Positions 19,512 to 28,836 of a stretch of DNA of 64,000 nucleotides are shown piece by piece. The DNA lies in NCBI RefSeq assembly GCF_000975095.1, contig NZ_BBRD01000001.1, positions 2,375,467 through 2,439,466 on the forward strand. The letters are read 5' to 3'. The stretch's first letter is position 1, and the number at the start of each line of letters is the position of its first letter. Made by a program: the position numbers and the translations under genes. The notes beneath the pieces are model-generated. The model made no database searches and was not told the origin of the DNA. It saw nothing but the letters and a program-made list of their open reading frames with translations. This DNA comes from Demequina aestuarii (GTDB taxonomy: Bacteria > Actinomycetota > Actinomycetes > Actinomycetales > Demequinaceae).

Positions 19512-22445
19512 ATGAAGCTGGGGAAGAACATTCTTGCGACGCTGGCCGCTGCCGCGATCGCGATCGTCGGGTGGGCGGTGCCGTCCGCGTACGCGGACAG
19601 CACAGACAGCCCGAACACCGCCGGGTACTGGGAGAATCAGTACTCGCACGCCGTGAAGTGTTGGAAGTTCGAGCGCGCCGAGACCTCGTCATACGGTGCG
19701 ATCGCTCACGACGCGGAAGGCAACGAGGGCGTCAAGCTATCCCAGTTCGACACGAACCTGCCGGGAGACCGGTGGGAGGTGCTCATCGTCAAGGGCGGAG
19801 ACGAGAGGAGCGTCTACGAGCGGCCGAATGCGGGTGAGGTGTACCACGCCCCCCTCAACGGCGGAGAGAATGTCGCCGACGTCTCCCACTGGATCGTCTG
19901 CGGAGGCGCCGACGGCGACGACTGGCGCTACGACGACCCGACCTGCACGAGCCTCACTGTCGCCTACCCGGACGGCATCGGTGGCGACGACGTGAACGTG
20001 CGCGTCAAGGGCATGGGCGCCGATGCTGGCGACGAGGTCACGTTGAACTTCCACTCCTCGAACCCATGGCCGAGCCCCACCACCTTCGTGTTCGCCGAGC
20101 ACGCGAAGTGGCCTGGCTGGGCTGAGTGGGCGGTCGACTGGGTCCAGGTGGAGGGCACCAACTCCCACTGGGACGACGACCTGTCATGCGGTGAGCCGGA
20201 ACCTGAGCCCGAGCCTGAACTCGTCAGCCTCTGTGTGTGGGACGCCGACAAGGGAGTGGCAGTGAAGACTGCGGTCGAGACCGCCAGCGACGACGACATC
20301 CCGTGGAGCGATGGCACCGAGTGCACCCCGCAGGACGAGCCGGAACTGGTGAACATCTGCGTATGGAACGCCGACAAGGGTGTGGCGGAGAAGACTGCGG
20401 CCGAGACCGCCGGCGACGACGACATCCTGTGGAATGACGGCACCGAATGCGCGCCCCAAGACGACGCCGACCCGGTGTACATCTGCGTATGGAACGCTCA
20501 GACGGACAGCCCTGACAAGCAGGAAGTCGCGTCGATGGACGACGGTGATGTCCTCTGGGTCGACGGCACCGAGTGCGCACCTGACGAGCCGGACGAGCCG
20601 GACGAGCCCCAGACCGTCGCCGTGTGCGACGCGATCAAAGTCAACGGCACCATCGTCGGATGGGAGCGGGTGGACAAGACTCCTGTCGAAGCCGCGAACT
20701 GGCCGTATTTCGACTGGAACCCGGACCTTCCGAACAACGGCTGCTGGTACGAGACGTTCGTGTGCTGGGAGGTGACGGCGACCGACTTCCAGATGGCGGG
20801 CGGCCTCCCCGTCGCGAACGAGAAGCTCTTCACGCCCAAGCAGACGTTCGTCATGGAGGCGGCCTCGTTCGCGGAGCTCCAGGACTGCTGGGACTACGTC
20901 GCCGAGTGCGGCACCACCACCTGGTACCAGCTCGACCGATATACCGTGCACAACTACTCCGGAAACTCGCTGCTCGAGCGCCTCAAGGTCGACGGCCTCG
21001 GCCAGGAGTACCGCATCACGAATCAGGGGATTCCCCTCGCCGTGGGGCCGGAAGACGCTCCCATCCAGCGCGGCTACCAGTTCCGCTCCGCCGTCGGCGA
21101 CGAGTGTGCTCCGCCCGAGGTCACCATCTGCGCGCAGGATGGGGACAGCTGGTACGGGTTGACGGTCCTTGAGGACGAGCTGCCAGCCGAGTACATCGTC
21201 TGGACCGGCGACCCCGAGGACTGCTTCACGACGGACCCGACCCTCGACGGGTCGACCACGGTCGGGGTGTGCATCGACGGTGCCCCGTACCTCGACTACA
21301 CGATCCGGCTGACGGATCCGGACGCACAAGTGGCGGACTCCGCACTGGAGTCGGCGACGCTGACGTTCGTGCACCCCACGGACTCCGCGCTCGACCACGC
21401 GGTCGAGGTCGACCTCGGCGCGGGCACCACGGAGTGGACCGGATCGCTCCTGTGGCCGGGCGCGTCTCTCGACCCGGCCGCGTGGCCGGGCTGGGAGCGG
21501 CTCGAGAACGGCACGTACGTGCCGGTGGGCGACGGCAACTTCGGCTGGACTCGCGGAGGCGTGGACATCCGGATCGAGATCAACCCGGAGATCACGCTCG
21601 AGGGGGTCCTGTACCCGGACGCCAGCCCCGTCTGCGACACCCCCCCGCCGGTCGACATCTGCGTGTGGGACGGCACCACCGCGCAGCAGGTGACGCTCTA
21701 CGGCACCGCCCCTGAGGGTGCGATTCTGTGGGACGGCACAGGAGCCGCGTGCACCCCGACCGTCGACATCTGCGTCGAAGGCGAGGCGGCCAACTCCTGG
21801 ACGTCCGGCACGATCCCGGTGAACGAACTCGACGGCGACATGCGCCTGTGGGATTCGGAACTCGCCGGAGGCGGATGCGGCGAGCCGCAGCAGCCCACGC
21901 TCGACGGCTCACTGATCAGCGAGCTGTGCATTGCGGACTCGCCGTGGATCTCGTACGACGTCAGGGTGTTCAACCCCAACAACCTCCCGCTTGACGGGGT
22001 GGCCGAGGGCGAGGAACCGGTCGCGACCATCACATTCATCAATCCGAACGGTGAGGACTACGTCCTTGACGACCTGCCACTCGGGCCTGGCACCTTCCTG
22101 TGGCCAGGTGCGGAGGTTGAGCCGGCGGCGGGCTTCACCGCGGCGGATATCGATCCATCGCGTCCCGAGACCTTCGTCGCCACGAACTGGCCCGGGTGGT
22201 TCCAAGACGACGCGGGCGACTGGGTCGAGGTGACGGACCCACAGGACCGCTTCGCCTGGACTCGAGATGGGGTCCAGGTCACCATCGAGGTGAACCCGGC
22301 CGATACGTTCACCATCAACTACCCGCCGCCCACTGCCACATGCGCGGCGCGTCCCCCGGAGGAGTTCACGTCAGTCCTCGGCGCCCTGCCGCTCGACGCC
22401 CCGGCCGCAACGCCGGTCGTCGCCGAGGCCACCTACACCGGCTGA
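19512..22445 (+). CDS. Large secreted Cys-rich repeat surface protein
   Basis: 977 residues from ATG 19512 (GGGGAGG 6 nt upstream). Signal peptide ends near VPSAYA. An N-terminal domain with NQYSHAVKCWKFE and ADVSHWIVCGG resembles the first domain of many Gram-positive adhesin-like surface proteins. Around residues 235-385 a ~45-residue repeat (ICVWNADKG ... WNDGTECAP) occurs three times, with a more distant copy near VDICVWDGTTAQQ; further on two domains of ~100 residues (LDGSTTVGVCIDGAPYLDYT; LDGSLISELCIADSPWISYD) repeat. The protein ends in YTG with no membrane helix, but a hydrophobic helix follows in another frame (see next entry). It is probably meant to be cell-wall linked. Ligand unknown. 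Confidence 0.85.
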   Translation: MKLGKNILATLAAAAIAIVGWAVPSAYADSTDSPNTAGYWENQYSHAVKCWKFERAETSSYGAIAHDAEGNEGVKLSQFDTNLPGDRWEVLIVKGGDERSVYERPNAGEVYHAPLNGGENVADVSHWIVCGGADGDDWRYDDPTCTSLTVAYPDGIGGDDVNVRVKGMGADAGDEVTLNFHSSNPWPSPTTFVFAEHAKWPGWAEWAVDWVQVEGTNSHWDDDLSCGEPEPEPEPELVSLCVWDADKGVAVKTAVETASDDDIPWSDGTECTPQDEPELVNICVWNADKGVAEKTAAETAGDDDILWNDGTECAPQDDADPVYICVWNAQTDSPDKQEVASMDDGDVLWVDGTECAPDEPDEPDEPQTVAVCDAIKVNGTIVGWERVDKTPVEAANWPYFDWNPDLPNNGCWYETFVCWEVTATDFQMAGGLPVANEKLFTPKQTFVMEAASFAELQDCWDYVAECGTTTWYQLDRYTVHNYSGNSLLERLKVDGLGQEYRITNQGIPLAVGPEDAPIQRGYQFRSAVGDECAPPEVTICAQDGDSWYGLTVLEDELPAEYIVWTGDPEDCFTTDPTLDGSTTVGVCIDGAPYLDYTIRLTDPDAQVADSALESATLTFVHPTDSALDHAVEVDLGAGTTEWTGSLLWPGASLDPAAWPGWERLENGTYVPVGDGNFGWTRGGVDIRIEINPEITLEGVLYPDASPVCDTPPPVDICVWDGTTAQQVTLYGTAPEGAILWDGTGAACTPTVDICVEGEAANSWTSGTIPVNELDGDMRLWDSELAGGGCGEPQQPTLDGSLISELCIADSPWISYDVRVFNPNNLPLDGVAEGEEPVATITFINPNGEDYVLDDLPLGPGTFLWPGAEVEPAAGFTAADIDPSRPETFVATNWPGWFQDDAGDWVEVTDPQDRFAWTRDGVQVTIEVNPADTFTINYPPPTATCAARPPEEFTSVLGALPLDAPAATPVVAEATYTG

Positions 22446-22606
22446 TCCCCCCTCAGCCGGCGACGACGCCCGTCATCGCGCTCCTCAGCGGCGCGGTGGC
22501 GGGCATCGTGCTCTGTGTCGCCGGGTCCGGCCACGCACACGCCGCGCCCATCCGCGATGCTGACGCTACGCGTTCGCGCTCGCCAGCGGCTGGGCGTCGT
22601 CGCTGA
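22442..22606 (+). other. Out-of-frame membrane anchor following the surface-protein stop
   Basis: In the frame one base back from the surface-protein gene, the sequence after its TGA encodes LIPPQPATTPVIALLSGAVA followed by GIVLCVAGSGHAHAAPIRD, a membrane-helix-like segment about 10 residues after the TG of ATYTG, the spacing expected in a sortase signal. A single-base deletion (or -1 frameshifting) near 22440 would explain it. Without the shift this stretch has no start and no function that I can see. The tail is weakly basic, so the case is not complete. It overlaps the end of the convergent L,D-transpeptidase gene. Confidence 0.45.
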
Positions 22607-23381
22607 TCAGCACCGGCGTTCCGAGCGGCAGGCCGACCTCATTCACGATCTGAGTGATGGCGTCGTTGGGGAGGCGGATGCAGCCGCTCGAGACATACTC
22701 ACCGATCAGTTCCGGTTCATTCGTGCCGTGCAGTCCGATCACCGCCTGGCCACTGTTGAACTCATCCAGCACTGGCGAATAGCCCGACAATCCGTATGCG
22801 TAAGGCCCGTAGACGCCGCTGGGGTCAGGGGGCTGCAGCAGTTCGCGAATGTAATAGACGCCCCCCGGGGTGGGACGATCCTCACGACCCACGGAGATGG
22901 GGGTGGTCAGGACTGCATCCTGGCCATCGAAGACCGTGAGCTCGAAGTCGACCAGCGAGACCTCGACGGAGAAGTCCGTGGTGGCGAGCGTCACGTCGGC
23001 TGTTCGCACCCACCCCGTTGACCCGTTGGGACGGATGGGAAGATAGACCTCCAACCAGCCGTCAGCATCGTCCTTGACGAGGAAGACGAGTGGCGTCGCC
23101 TCGGGGGCCGTGAGCACGTCCGGGGCCGCGACCGTCTGCTGCACCTGTCCGTCAGGCTCGTCATAGACATCGATCGACGCACCGAGTGCGGTGGCGATGC
23201 TCGACGCACCGCGAACCTCTGGGCCCTCGAACGGGGCCTCGGTCACCTCGGGCGCGGTGATGGCGGGGGCGGTGCTCGACGGCTGAGTGACGGCGGGCTC
23301 GGGCTCGGGTTCGGCGCCGCAGGCCGCGAGTGCGAGCGCGGCGGTGCAGACAAGCGCGAACCAGCGCGTCGATGGCGTCAT
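22566..23381 (-). CDS. L,D-transpeptidase (YkuD) lipoprotein
   Basis: 271 residues. Lipobox LAACG at residues ~17-21, a Pro/Thr/Glu-rich linker, an SH3-like segment (DGWLEVYLPI, GWVRTADV) and a YkuD domain with catalytic motif IGLHGTNEPELIG...SSGCIRLPN (His and Cys). These enzymes form 3-3 peptidoglycan cross-links or attach proteins to the wall from the outer membrane face. GAGGG lies 7 nt before the ATG. It is convergent with the surface-protein gene and divergent from the aldehyde dehydrogenase gene. Confidence 0.92.
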   Translation of the reverse strand: MTPSTRWFALVCTAALALAACGAEPEPEPAVTQPSSTAPAITAPEVTEAPFEGPEVRGASSIATALGASIDVYDEPDGQVQQTVAAPDVLTAPEATPLVFLVKDDADGWLEVYLPIRPNGSTGWVRTADVTLATTDFSVEVSLVDFELTVFDGQDAVLTTPISVGREDRPTPGGVYYIRELLQPPDPSGVYGPYAYGLSGYSPVLDEFNSGQAVIGLHGTNEPELIGEYVSSGCIRLPNDAITQIVNEVGLPLGTPVLISDDAQPLASANA

Positions 23382-23564
23382 ATTGGACCCTCAGTCTGAT
23401 CGGTCGGCCGCGCCGACTCTCGTCCCGAGACTATCGCCGCGGGCCTCATGACGGCCAGTGTCCCGCCGACGGCGATCGCCCCGGCCCGCACTTGCGGCAT
23501 CGAGATCGCCCTCTCCGCCCGAGTTGATGAATGATGGTCGGAAGGCACAATCGAAGGGGTTGCC

Positions 23565-25031
23565 ATGATCACAGAAGTCGAGGCCGTGCTGCTGAGCCAG
23601 GTGCCCGAGGGGCTGTCGATCGGCGGCGAGTGGCGCCCTGCGTCTGACGGATCCACCCTCGACGTTCACGACCCCGCGACGGGAGACGTGATCCGTACCG
23701 TCGCGTCGGCCACCGCCGCCGACGGCCGAGACGCACTGGACGCCGCGTGCGACGCCTTCGCCTCGTGGTCGGCGACGCCGGCGCGCGGGCGCGGGGAGAT
23801 CCTGCGACGCGCCTTCGATCTGCTCACAGCGAGATCCGACGACTTTGCAATGCTCATGACCCTCGAGATGGGCAAGCCGCTCGCCGAGTCGCGCGCAGAG
23901 GTGACGTACGGCGCGGAGTTCCTGCGGTGGTTCTCCGAAGAGGCGGTGCGGATCCAGGGCCGCTACGGCGCGAACCCCGAGGGCACAGGGCGCACCATCG
24001 TCACCGAGCATCCGGTAGGACCGTGCTTGCTGATCACGCCGTGGAACTTCCCGCTCGCGATGGCCACCCGCAAGATCGCGCCCGCGCTGGCGGCGGGCTG
24101 CACGGCGGTCATCAAACCCGCGTCCCTCACCCCGCTCACCACGATGGCGTTCGCCGCGCTCCTCGAGGAGGCCGGCCTCCCCGCGGGGGTGCTGAACGTC
24201 GTCACCACGGCACAGTCGAGCGCCGTCTCCGAGCCGATCATTCGCGACCCACGACTGCGCAAGTTGTCGTTCACGGGCTCGACCGAAGTCGGAAGGGAGC
24301 TCCTCAAGCAGGCAGCCGACGGTGTGCTCCGGACCTCGATGGAACTCGGCGGCAACGCGCCGTTCGTGGTGTTCGAGGACGCAGACCTCGACAAGGCCGT
24401 CGAGGGAGCCATCGCCGCGAAGTTCCGCAACGTGGGTCAGGCATGCACCGCTGCGAACCGGTTCCTCGTGCATCGTGACGTCGTCCACGAGTTCGCGCGC
24501 CGCGTAACCGCACGGGTCGACGCCATGAGAGTGGGCCGTGGCACCGAGCATGGAGTGGAGATCGGCCCGCTCATCAATGAGGAGGCCGTGCAGAAGGCGC
24601 ACTCTCTCGTCACCGACGCCGTCGCACGCGGGGCCACTGTGCTCGCGGGCGGGTCGCCGCTCGAGGGGCGGGGAACGTTCCTCGCGCCGACGGTGCTGTC
24701 CGGCGTTCAACCGGGCTCCGACATCCTGCACAAGGAGATCTTTGGGCCAGTCCTCGCCATCGCGGCCTTCGACTCGGAGGAGGAAGCCGTGTCGCGTGCG
24801 AACGACACGGAGTACGGCCTGGTCTCCTACGTATTCACCGAGTCGCTCGCGCGCGGGCAGCGCATGATCGAGTCACTCGAGACGGGGATGATGGGCCTCA
24901 ACGTGGGGGTGGTGTCGAATGCCGCGGCCCCGTTCGGCGGCTGGAAGGCCTCGGGGCTGGGCCGCGAGGGCGGCACCGAGGGCATTCACGAATACCTGGA
25001 GACCAAGTACACCTTGACCCCGAACCCGTGA
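23565..25031 (+). CDS. gabD: NAD(P)-dependent succinate-semialdehyde dehydrogenase-like enzyme
   Basis: 488 residues, the standard aldehyde dehydrogenase length. Cofactor-binding TPWNFPLAMATRK and FTGSTEVGRELL, catalytic Glu in MELGGNAPFVVFED and nucleophile Cys in GQACTAANRF are all present. Motifs and length fit the GabD branch (succinate semialdehyde to succinate), but substrate specificity within this superfamily is uncertain and no GABA transaminase lies nearby. GAAGGGG precedes the ATG by 5 nt. Confidence 0.85.
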   Translation: MITEVEAVLLSQVPEGLSIGGEWRPASDGSTLDVHDPATGDVIRTVASATAADGRDALDAACDAFASWSATPARGRGEILRRAFDLLTARSDDFAMLMTLEMGKPLAESRAEVTYGAEFLRWFSEEAVRIQGRYGANPEGTGRTIVTEHPVGPCLLITPWNFPLAMATRKIAPALAAGCTAVIKPASLTPLTTMAFAALLEEAGLPAGVLNVVTTAQSSAVSEPIIRDPRLRKLSFTGSTEVGRELLKQAADGVLRTSMELGGNAPFVVFEDADLDKAVEGAIAAKFRNVGQACTAANRFLVHRDVVHEFARRVTARVDAMRVGRGTEHGVEIGPLINEEAVQKAHSLVTDAVARGATVLAGGSPLEGRGTFLAPTVLSGVQPGSDILHKEIFGPVLAIAAFDSEEEAVSRANDTEYGLVSYVFTESLARGQRMIESLETGMMGLNVGVVSNAAAPFGGWKASGLGREGGTEGIHEYLETKYTLTPNP

Positions 25032-25059
25032 GTTCCCTGCCCGCCAGTCCCGCCCACCC

Positions 25060-25119
25060 CGCCTTAGCGCCCCAGCGTGCGGTGGGTGTCGGATCTGGGG
25101 CGCGAGCGAATCCTGGCGG
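25060..25119 (+). repeat. Dispersed ~60-bp element, copy B1
   Basis: Starts CGCCTTAGCGCCCCAGCG, contains GGTGGGTGTCGGATCTGGG and ends AATCCTGGCGG. The same order of blocks occurs at 41745-41804 and, inverted, at 41949-42007. A partial internal copy (CGGTGAGTGTCGG) follows at 25121. It sits 28 bp after the gabD stop and before the tRNA terminator. Confidence 0.7.
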
Positions 25120-25159
25120 GCGGTGAGTGTCGGCTCGACTCGCGCATCGGCCCCCGGGG

Positions 25160-25192
25160 AAAGCGAAAGGCCCCGATCGCAGGACCGGGGCC
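25160..25192 (-). terminator. Rho-independent terminator of tRNA-Thr
   Basis: Read on the minus strand, GGCCCCGGT and ATCGGGGCC form a 9-bp stem (one G-T) with a 6-nt loop (25192-25169), followed by TTTCGCTTT. It lies 6 nt downstream of the tRNA 3' end. Confidence 0.8.
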
Positions 25193-25198
25193 AGACGA

Positions 25199-25270
25199 GC
25201 CGCCTAAGGGAATCGAACCCTTGACCTATTCATTACGAGTGAATCGCTCTGCCGACTGAGCTAAGGCGGC
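25199..25270 (-). tRNA. tRNA-Thr (anticodon CGT)
   Basis: 72 nt with a 7-bp acceptor stem (GCCGCCT / AGGCGGC), D-arm TAGCTCAGTCGGCAGAG, anticodon stem ATTCA/TGAAT closing the loop CTCGTAA (anticodon CGT, codon ACG), and T-loop GGTTCGATTCCC. CCA is not encoded. The gene sits downstream of the TAP-like hydrolase on the opposite strand order common in actinobacteria. Confidence 0.95.
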
Positions 25271-25305
25271 GTGCGCCAAGAGGCGCGGTTAGTCATCTTA
25301 GCGGC

Positions 25306-26856
25306 TCAGCACTGAGTTCCCGAATCCGGCATGCGCCCATCCACCAGGAAGCCGTCGACGGCATCGATGATGCACTGGTTTGACCGCCCGTAGGCCGTGT
25401 GGCCCTCGCCGTCGTATGTCAGCAGCGACGCGTCCAACCGCTCGGCGAGCGATTCCGACCACCAGTAGGGCGTGGCGGGGTCATTGGTGGTGCCGATCAC
25501 GAGCATCTGCTCGGCGGTCGCGGCGGCATCCAGCGAGGTGACGTGCTCGTTCGCGGTCCAAGGCCACTCGTCGCACCCGGCGCCGCTCGCGAACCACCAG
25601 CCGAACGTCGGCGAGGCCTCGACCATGGCGGCCCGGAACTCGTCGACGTCATCGATGGTCCAGGGGTCGCCCGGCACCTCATCGAGGCAGCCGATCGCGG
25701 TGAAGGCCCACGTCGAGTTGGTGTTGTACTCCCCCGTCGCGGTGTCGCGGTCCAGGTAGAAGTTGGCCAGCTCGTACATCACGGCCGCCTCTCCCGTCCC
25801 GGCGACCTCCTCGAGCGCGATCTCGAGGAACGGCCACGAGGCCTCGTCGTACAGCGTGACGACCACGCCGTAGACGAACAGGTTGCCGTTGACGCCCCAC
25901 TCGGTGCCAGAGTCGTATGGCTCGTCGAGCGCGCGCTCCATCATGGCGCTGAGCTGGCTCTTCTGCGCGTCGAGGCCGCCTTCAAGCGGGCACGTGTCTC
26001 GCTCGCCACACCAGCGAAGGAAGTTCGTGAGCGCATTCTCGAAGCCCTCCGCCTGGCCACGGGCCTGATCGATGCTGGGCAGCAGGAAGTCGACGGCGCC
26101 GTCGAGGACGAGCCGGCCCACATTCTCGGGGTATAGCTCCGCGTACGTGGCGCCCAGCTGAGTCCCGTACGAGAATCCCAGGAAGTTGAGCTGCTCGTCG
26201 CCGACGGCAGCTCGGATGACGTCCATGTCGCGAGCCGCGCTCACGGTATCGACGTTCTCGATCACCTCGCCGGACTCGACCCGGCAGGTGGCGGCGAACT
26301 CGGCGGCGCGTGCATTCGCGGCGTCAAGGTCATCCTGCGTCTCGATCTGCGTGTCCGGGAGGTAGAACGCGTCGATCTCCTCGTCCGACCCGCACTGCAC
26401 GGGAGTCGAGGCCCCCACTCCACGGGGGTCGAATCCCACGACGTCGTACGCGTCGAGGAGATCGTCGCCAGCGGTGGTCGCGAAGTACTCCGTGAGGTCC
26501 AGGCCGGAACCGCCAGGGCCGCCAGGGTTGATGAGCAGCGACCCGAGCCGCGCATCGGCGCTCCTCGCCGGATGGCGGTTGAGCGCAACCTCGATGGTGT
26601 CGCCGTCGGGCTCTGACCAGTCCAGGGGCACCTGAATGGTGGCGCACTCGAGTTCGCCGCACTCGCTCCACTGGAGGTCCTGGTCGTAGACGTCCGATGC
26701 GCCGGTCGCCGGTGGCGCCGCCGTTCCAGTGGGGGCGGGATCGCCCTCATCGCTGGGGGACACCTGCGTCTTATCCGGAGAGCAGCCCGCGAGGACGAGC
26801 ACTGCGACGGCCGATGCGGCCACCAGGCGGGCAAGGGCGGGCACGCGTCGAATCAT
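25306..26856 (-). CDS. TAP-like alpha/beta-hydrolase lipoprotein
   Basis: 516 residues. Lipobox VLAGC in the signal peptide; alpha/beta-hydrolase fold with INPGGPGGSG oxyanion region, nucleophile in LGFSYGTQLG, acid in IGTTNDPATP and His in GEGHTAYG, the last within the TAP-like C-terminal domain (YWWSESLAERL). Homologues (MEROPS S33, SlpD/E type) are secreted amino- or tripeptidyl-peptidases. The mRNA is probably leaderless: TAGGCT ends 6 nt before the ATG. The gene follows holB, an order often seen in actinobacteria. Confidence 0.9.
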   Translation of the reverse strand: MIRRVPALARLVAASAVAVLVLAGCSPDKTQVSPSDEGDPAPTGTAAPPATGASDVYDQDLQWSECGELECATIQVPLDWSEPDGDTIEVALNRHPARSADARLGSLLINPGGPGGSGLDLTEYFATTAGDDLLDAYDVVGFDPRGVGASTPVQCGSDEEIDAFYLPDTQIETQDDLDAANARAAEFAATCRVESGEVIENVDTVSAARDMDVIRAAVGDEQLNFLGFSYGTQLGATYAELYPENVGRLVLDGAVDFLLPSIDQARGQAEGFENALTNFLRWCGERDTCPLEGGLDAQKSQLSAMMERALDEPYDSGTEWGVNGNLFVYGVVVTLYDEASWPFLEIALEEVAGTGEAAVMYELANFYLDRDTATGEYNTNSTWAFTAIGCLDEVPGDPWTIDDVDEFRAAMVEASPTFGWWFASGAGCDEWPWTANEHVTSLDAAATAEQMLVIGTTNDPATPYWWSESLAERLDASLLTYDGEGHTAYGRSNQCIIDAVDGFLVDGRMPDSGTQC

Positions 26857-26944
26857 GCGCCTAGCCTAAGCGGCGGGACCGGCTCTCCGTGGCGGCACTG
26901 CCTCGATGACACCGCGCAGTCCCGACGACGACGCGCAGTCCCGA

Positions 26945-28087
26945 CTACGACGCGGCACGAGGGCGGAGCGCCAGCGCCATGGCCTCGAGGGCGAGCACGG
27001 GCGCGACGTTGCCGGCCAGTCGCCTGCGCGTCTCGGTGAGAGCGTCGAGGCACCGCATCGTCTCGGTGAGCGTGCTGCGTCCCGCAAGGTCTTCGACGTG
27101 GCCGCGATGGGACTCGTTCACCAGGGGGACGGTCGCTCCCACCTGGAGACACGCCACATCTCGGTACAGGGACATGAGGTCCACGATGGCGCGGTCGAGC
27201 ACGTCCCGCTTGAGCCGCGTCGCACGGCGCTTCTGGTCGTCTTCGAGTTGCTTCACCTGGGAGCGCAGCGCGGGCGGGAGCCGACCGCCGTCGTCGGCGC
27301 CGAGGGTGCGGAGCAACGCGTTGCGCTCCTCGACATCGCGCTCCTCGGTCGAGGCCTTCGCGTCCGCCTCGGCGACCGCTGCGAGGTCCGCCGCAGCGAG
27401 CACGGCGTCTCCCACTCCGCGGATCTCGGTGGCGAGCGCGAGCACCTGATCGCGGCGCCCGCGCGCGGCGGGGTCGCGAGCAAGCCGCCGAGCGATGCCG
27501 ATGTGGCTCTGAGCGGCATACGCACACTGACGCGCTAGCTCAGGTTCCACGCCGTCGCGGTCGACGAGCAGTTGTGCGACCACCTCGGGGTCGGGCACGC
27601 GCATTCTCACGTGCCGGGAGCGGGACCGGATGGTCACCGCGACGTCCTCCGCGGACGGCGCGCACATCACCCAGACGGTGCGCGGCGGAGGCTCTTCGAT
27701 GGACTTGAGCAGCACGTTCGACGTGCGCTCGGTCATGCGGTCCGCGTCCTCGACCACCATGACGCGCCACCTGCCCTCGCTGGGCGAGGACTGCGCCGTC
27801 GCGATGAGGTCCCGCACCTCGTCGATGCTGATGGTGACCTTCTCGGTGGCGAGCAGCGTGACGTCGGCGTGCGCCCCGCTGAGCGACGTGGTGCACGCGC
27901 GGCACTGACCGCACCCGCCTTCGAGGCACTGCAGGGCGGCCGCGAACGCCCGTGCGGCGTAGGACCGCCCCGATCCTGGGGGACCGGTGACGATCCACGC
28001 GTGCGTCATGGCGGACGGATCCGCGACCGCAGCCCTCAACGGCGCGATGGCCACCTCCTGGCCGACCACCTCATCCCACACGCTCAC
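26945..28087 (-). CDS. holB: DNA polymerase III, delta-prime subunit
   Basis: 380 residues from GTG 28087, which overlaps the tmk stop as GTGA; an ATG at 28099 is the alternative. Walker A is ATGPPGSGRS-like (VTGPPGSGRSYAARAF), a four-Cys zinc module reads CLEGGCGQCRAC, then VMVVEDADRMTERTSN (Walker B) and the clamp-loader SRC-type position in TIRSRSRHVRMRVP. It is part of the clamp loader that places the beta clamp on DNA. Coupling to tmk is common in bacteria. Confidence 0.9.
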   Translation of the reverse strand: MSVWDEVVGQEVAIAPLRAAVADPSAMTHAWIVTGPPGSGRSYAARAFAAALQCLEGGCGQCRACTTSLSGAHADVTLLATEKVTISIDEVRDLIATAQSSPSEGRWRVMVVEDADRMTERTSNVLLKSIEEPPPRTVWVMCAPSAEDVAVTIRSRSRHVRMRVPDPEVVAQLLVDRDGVEPELARQCAYAAQSHIGIARRLARDPAARGRRDQVLALATEIRGVGDAVLAAADLAAVAEADAKASTEERDVEERNALLRTLGADDGGRLPPALRSQVKQLEDDQKRRATRLKRDVLDRAIVDLMSLYRDVACLQVGATVPLVNESHRGHVEDLAGRSTLTETMRCLDALTETRRRLAGNVAPVLALEAMALALRPRAAS

Positions 28088-28773
28088 GGCGTACCCCACG
28101 GCTCGAGCCCCTCGGACGCGGCTGCCACGGACCCCGCCCGCGCATCGGCCGCCCAGATGCCCGAGCGGGCCATGACCTCGGCCACGGCGCGTGCGACATC
28201 GCCGGCGACGTCCTCGACCGAGCGTGCGGCATCGATCACGGCGTACCGCGAGGGCTCGCGCGCCGCCAACCCCAGGAAGGCCTGGCGGATCAGGGCGCCG
28301 TGCTCCCCGGTCTCCCGCTCGACCCGGTCCAGCTCGCGCTCCATCCGCCCCGCGGCCGGCTCCATGTCCAGCACGATCGTGAGATCGGGCAGCAGGTCCT
28401 CGGAGGCCCAGCGCGAGATGCGCTCGACCTCGTCTCCCAGCCCACGCGCGCCACCCTGGTAGACGATCGACGAGTCGACATAACGGTCCTGCACCACTAC
28501 GGCGCCGCGCTCAAGAGCGGGACGCACCTTGGTGGCGATGTGGTGGGCGCGATCCGCGGCATAGAGCAGCGCTTCGGCACGGGGGGCCACGTGATCACCG
28601 TGCATGATCGCCTGCCGAAGCTCCTGCCCCAACAGCGTGCCGCCTGGCTCACGGGTGGCGACGACCTCGAAGCCGCCCCCTGCCGGAGCGCGCAGATGCC
28701 CGGCCAGCAGGTCGGTCTGCGTGGACTTGCCCACGCCGTCGCCGCCCTCGAACACCACGAAGAATCCGGTCAT
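28084..28773 (-). CDS. tmk: Thymidylate kinase
   Basis: 229 residues. Phosphorylates dTMP to dTDP. P-loop FEGGDGVGKSTQ, TREPGG (DR-like motif region), LLYAADRAHH, and VVQDRYVDSSIVYQGGARG identify the family. TAGGTT ends 6 nt before the ATG, suggesting a leaderless mRNA that starts the tmk-holB unit. In many actinobacteria topA is the next gene; here about 9 kb of other genes intervene. Confidence 0.95.
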   Translation of the reverse strand: MTGFFVVFEGGDGVGKSTQTDLLAGHLRAPAGGGFEVVATREPGGTLLGQELRQAIMHGDHVAPRAEALLYAADRAHHIATKVRPALERGAVVVQDRYVDSSIVYQGGARGLGDEVERISRWASEDLLPDLTIVLDMEPAAGRMERELDRVERETGEHGALIRQAFLGLAAREPSRYAVIDAARSVEDVAGDVARAVAEVMARSGIWAADARAGSVAAASEGLEPWGTP

Positions 28774-28836
28774 GCGACCAACCTACCGGCGCGGTACGAC
28801 GGCCGATGCGCGAGGTGCGCACGCGGCCGCGTGCGG

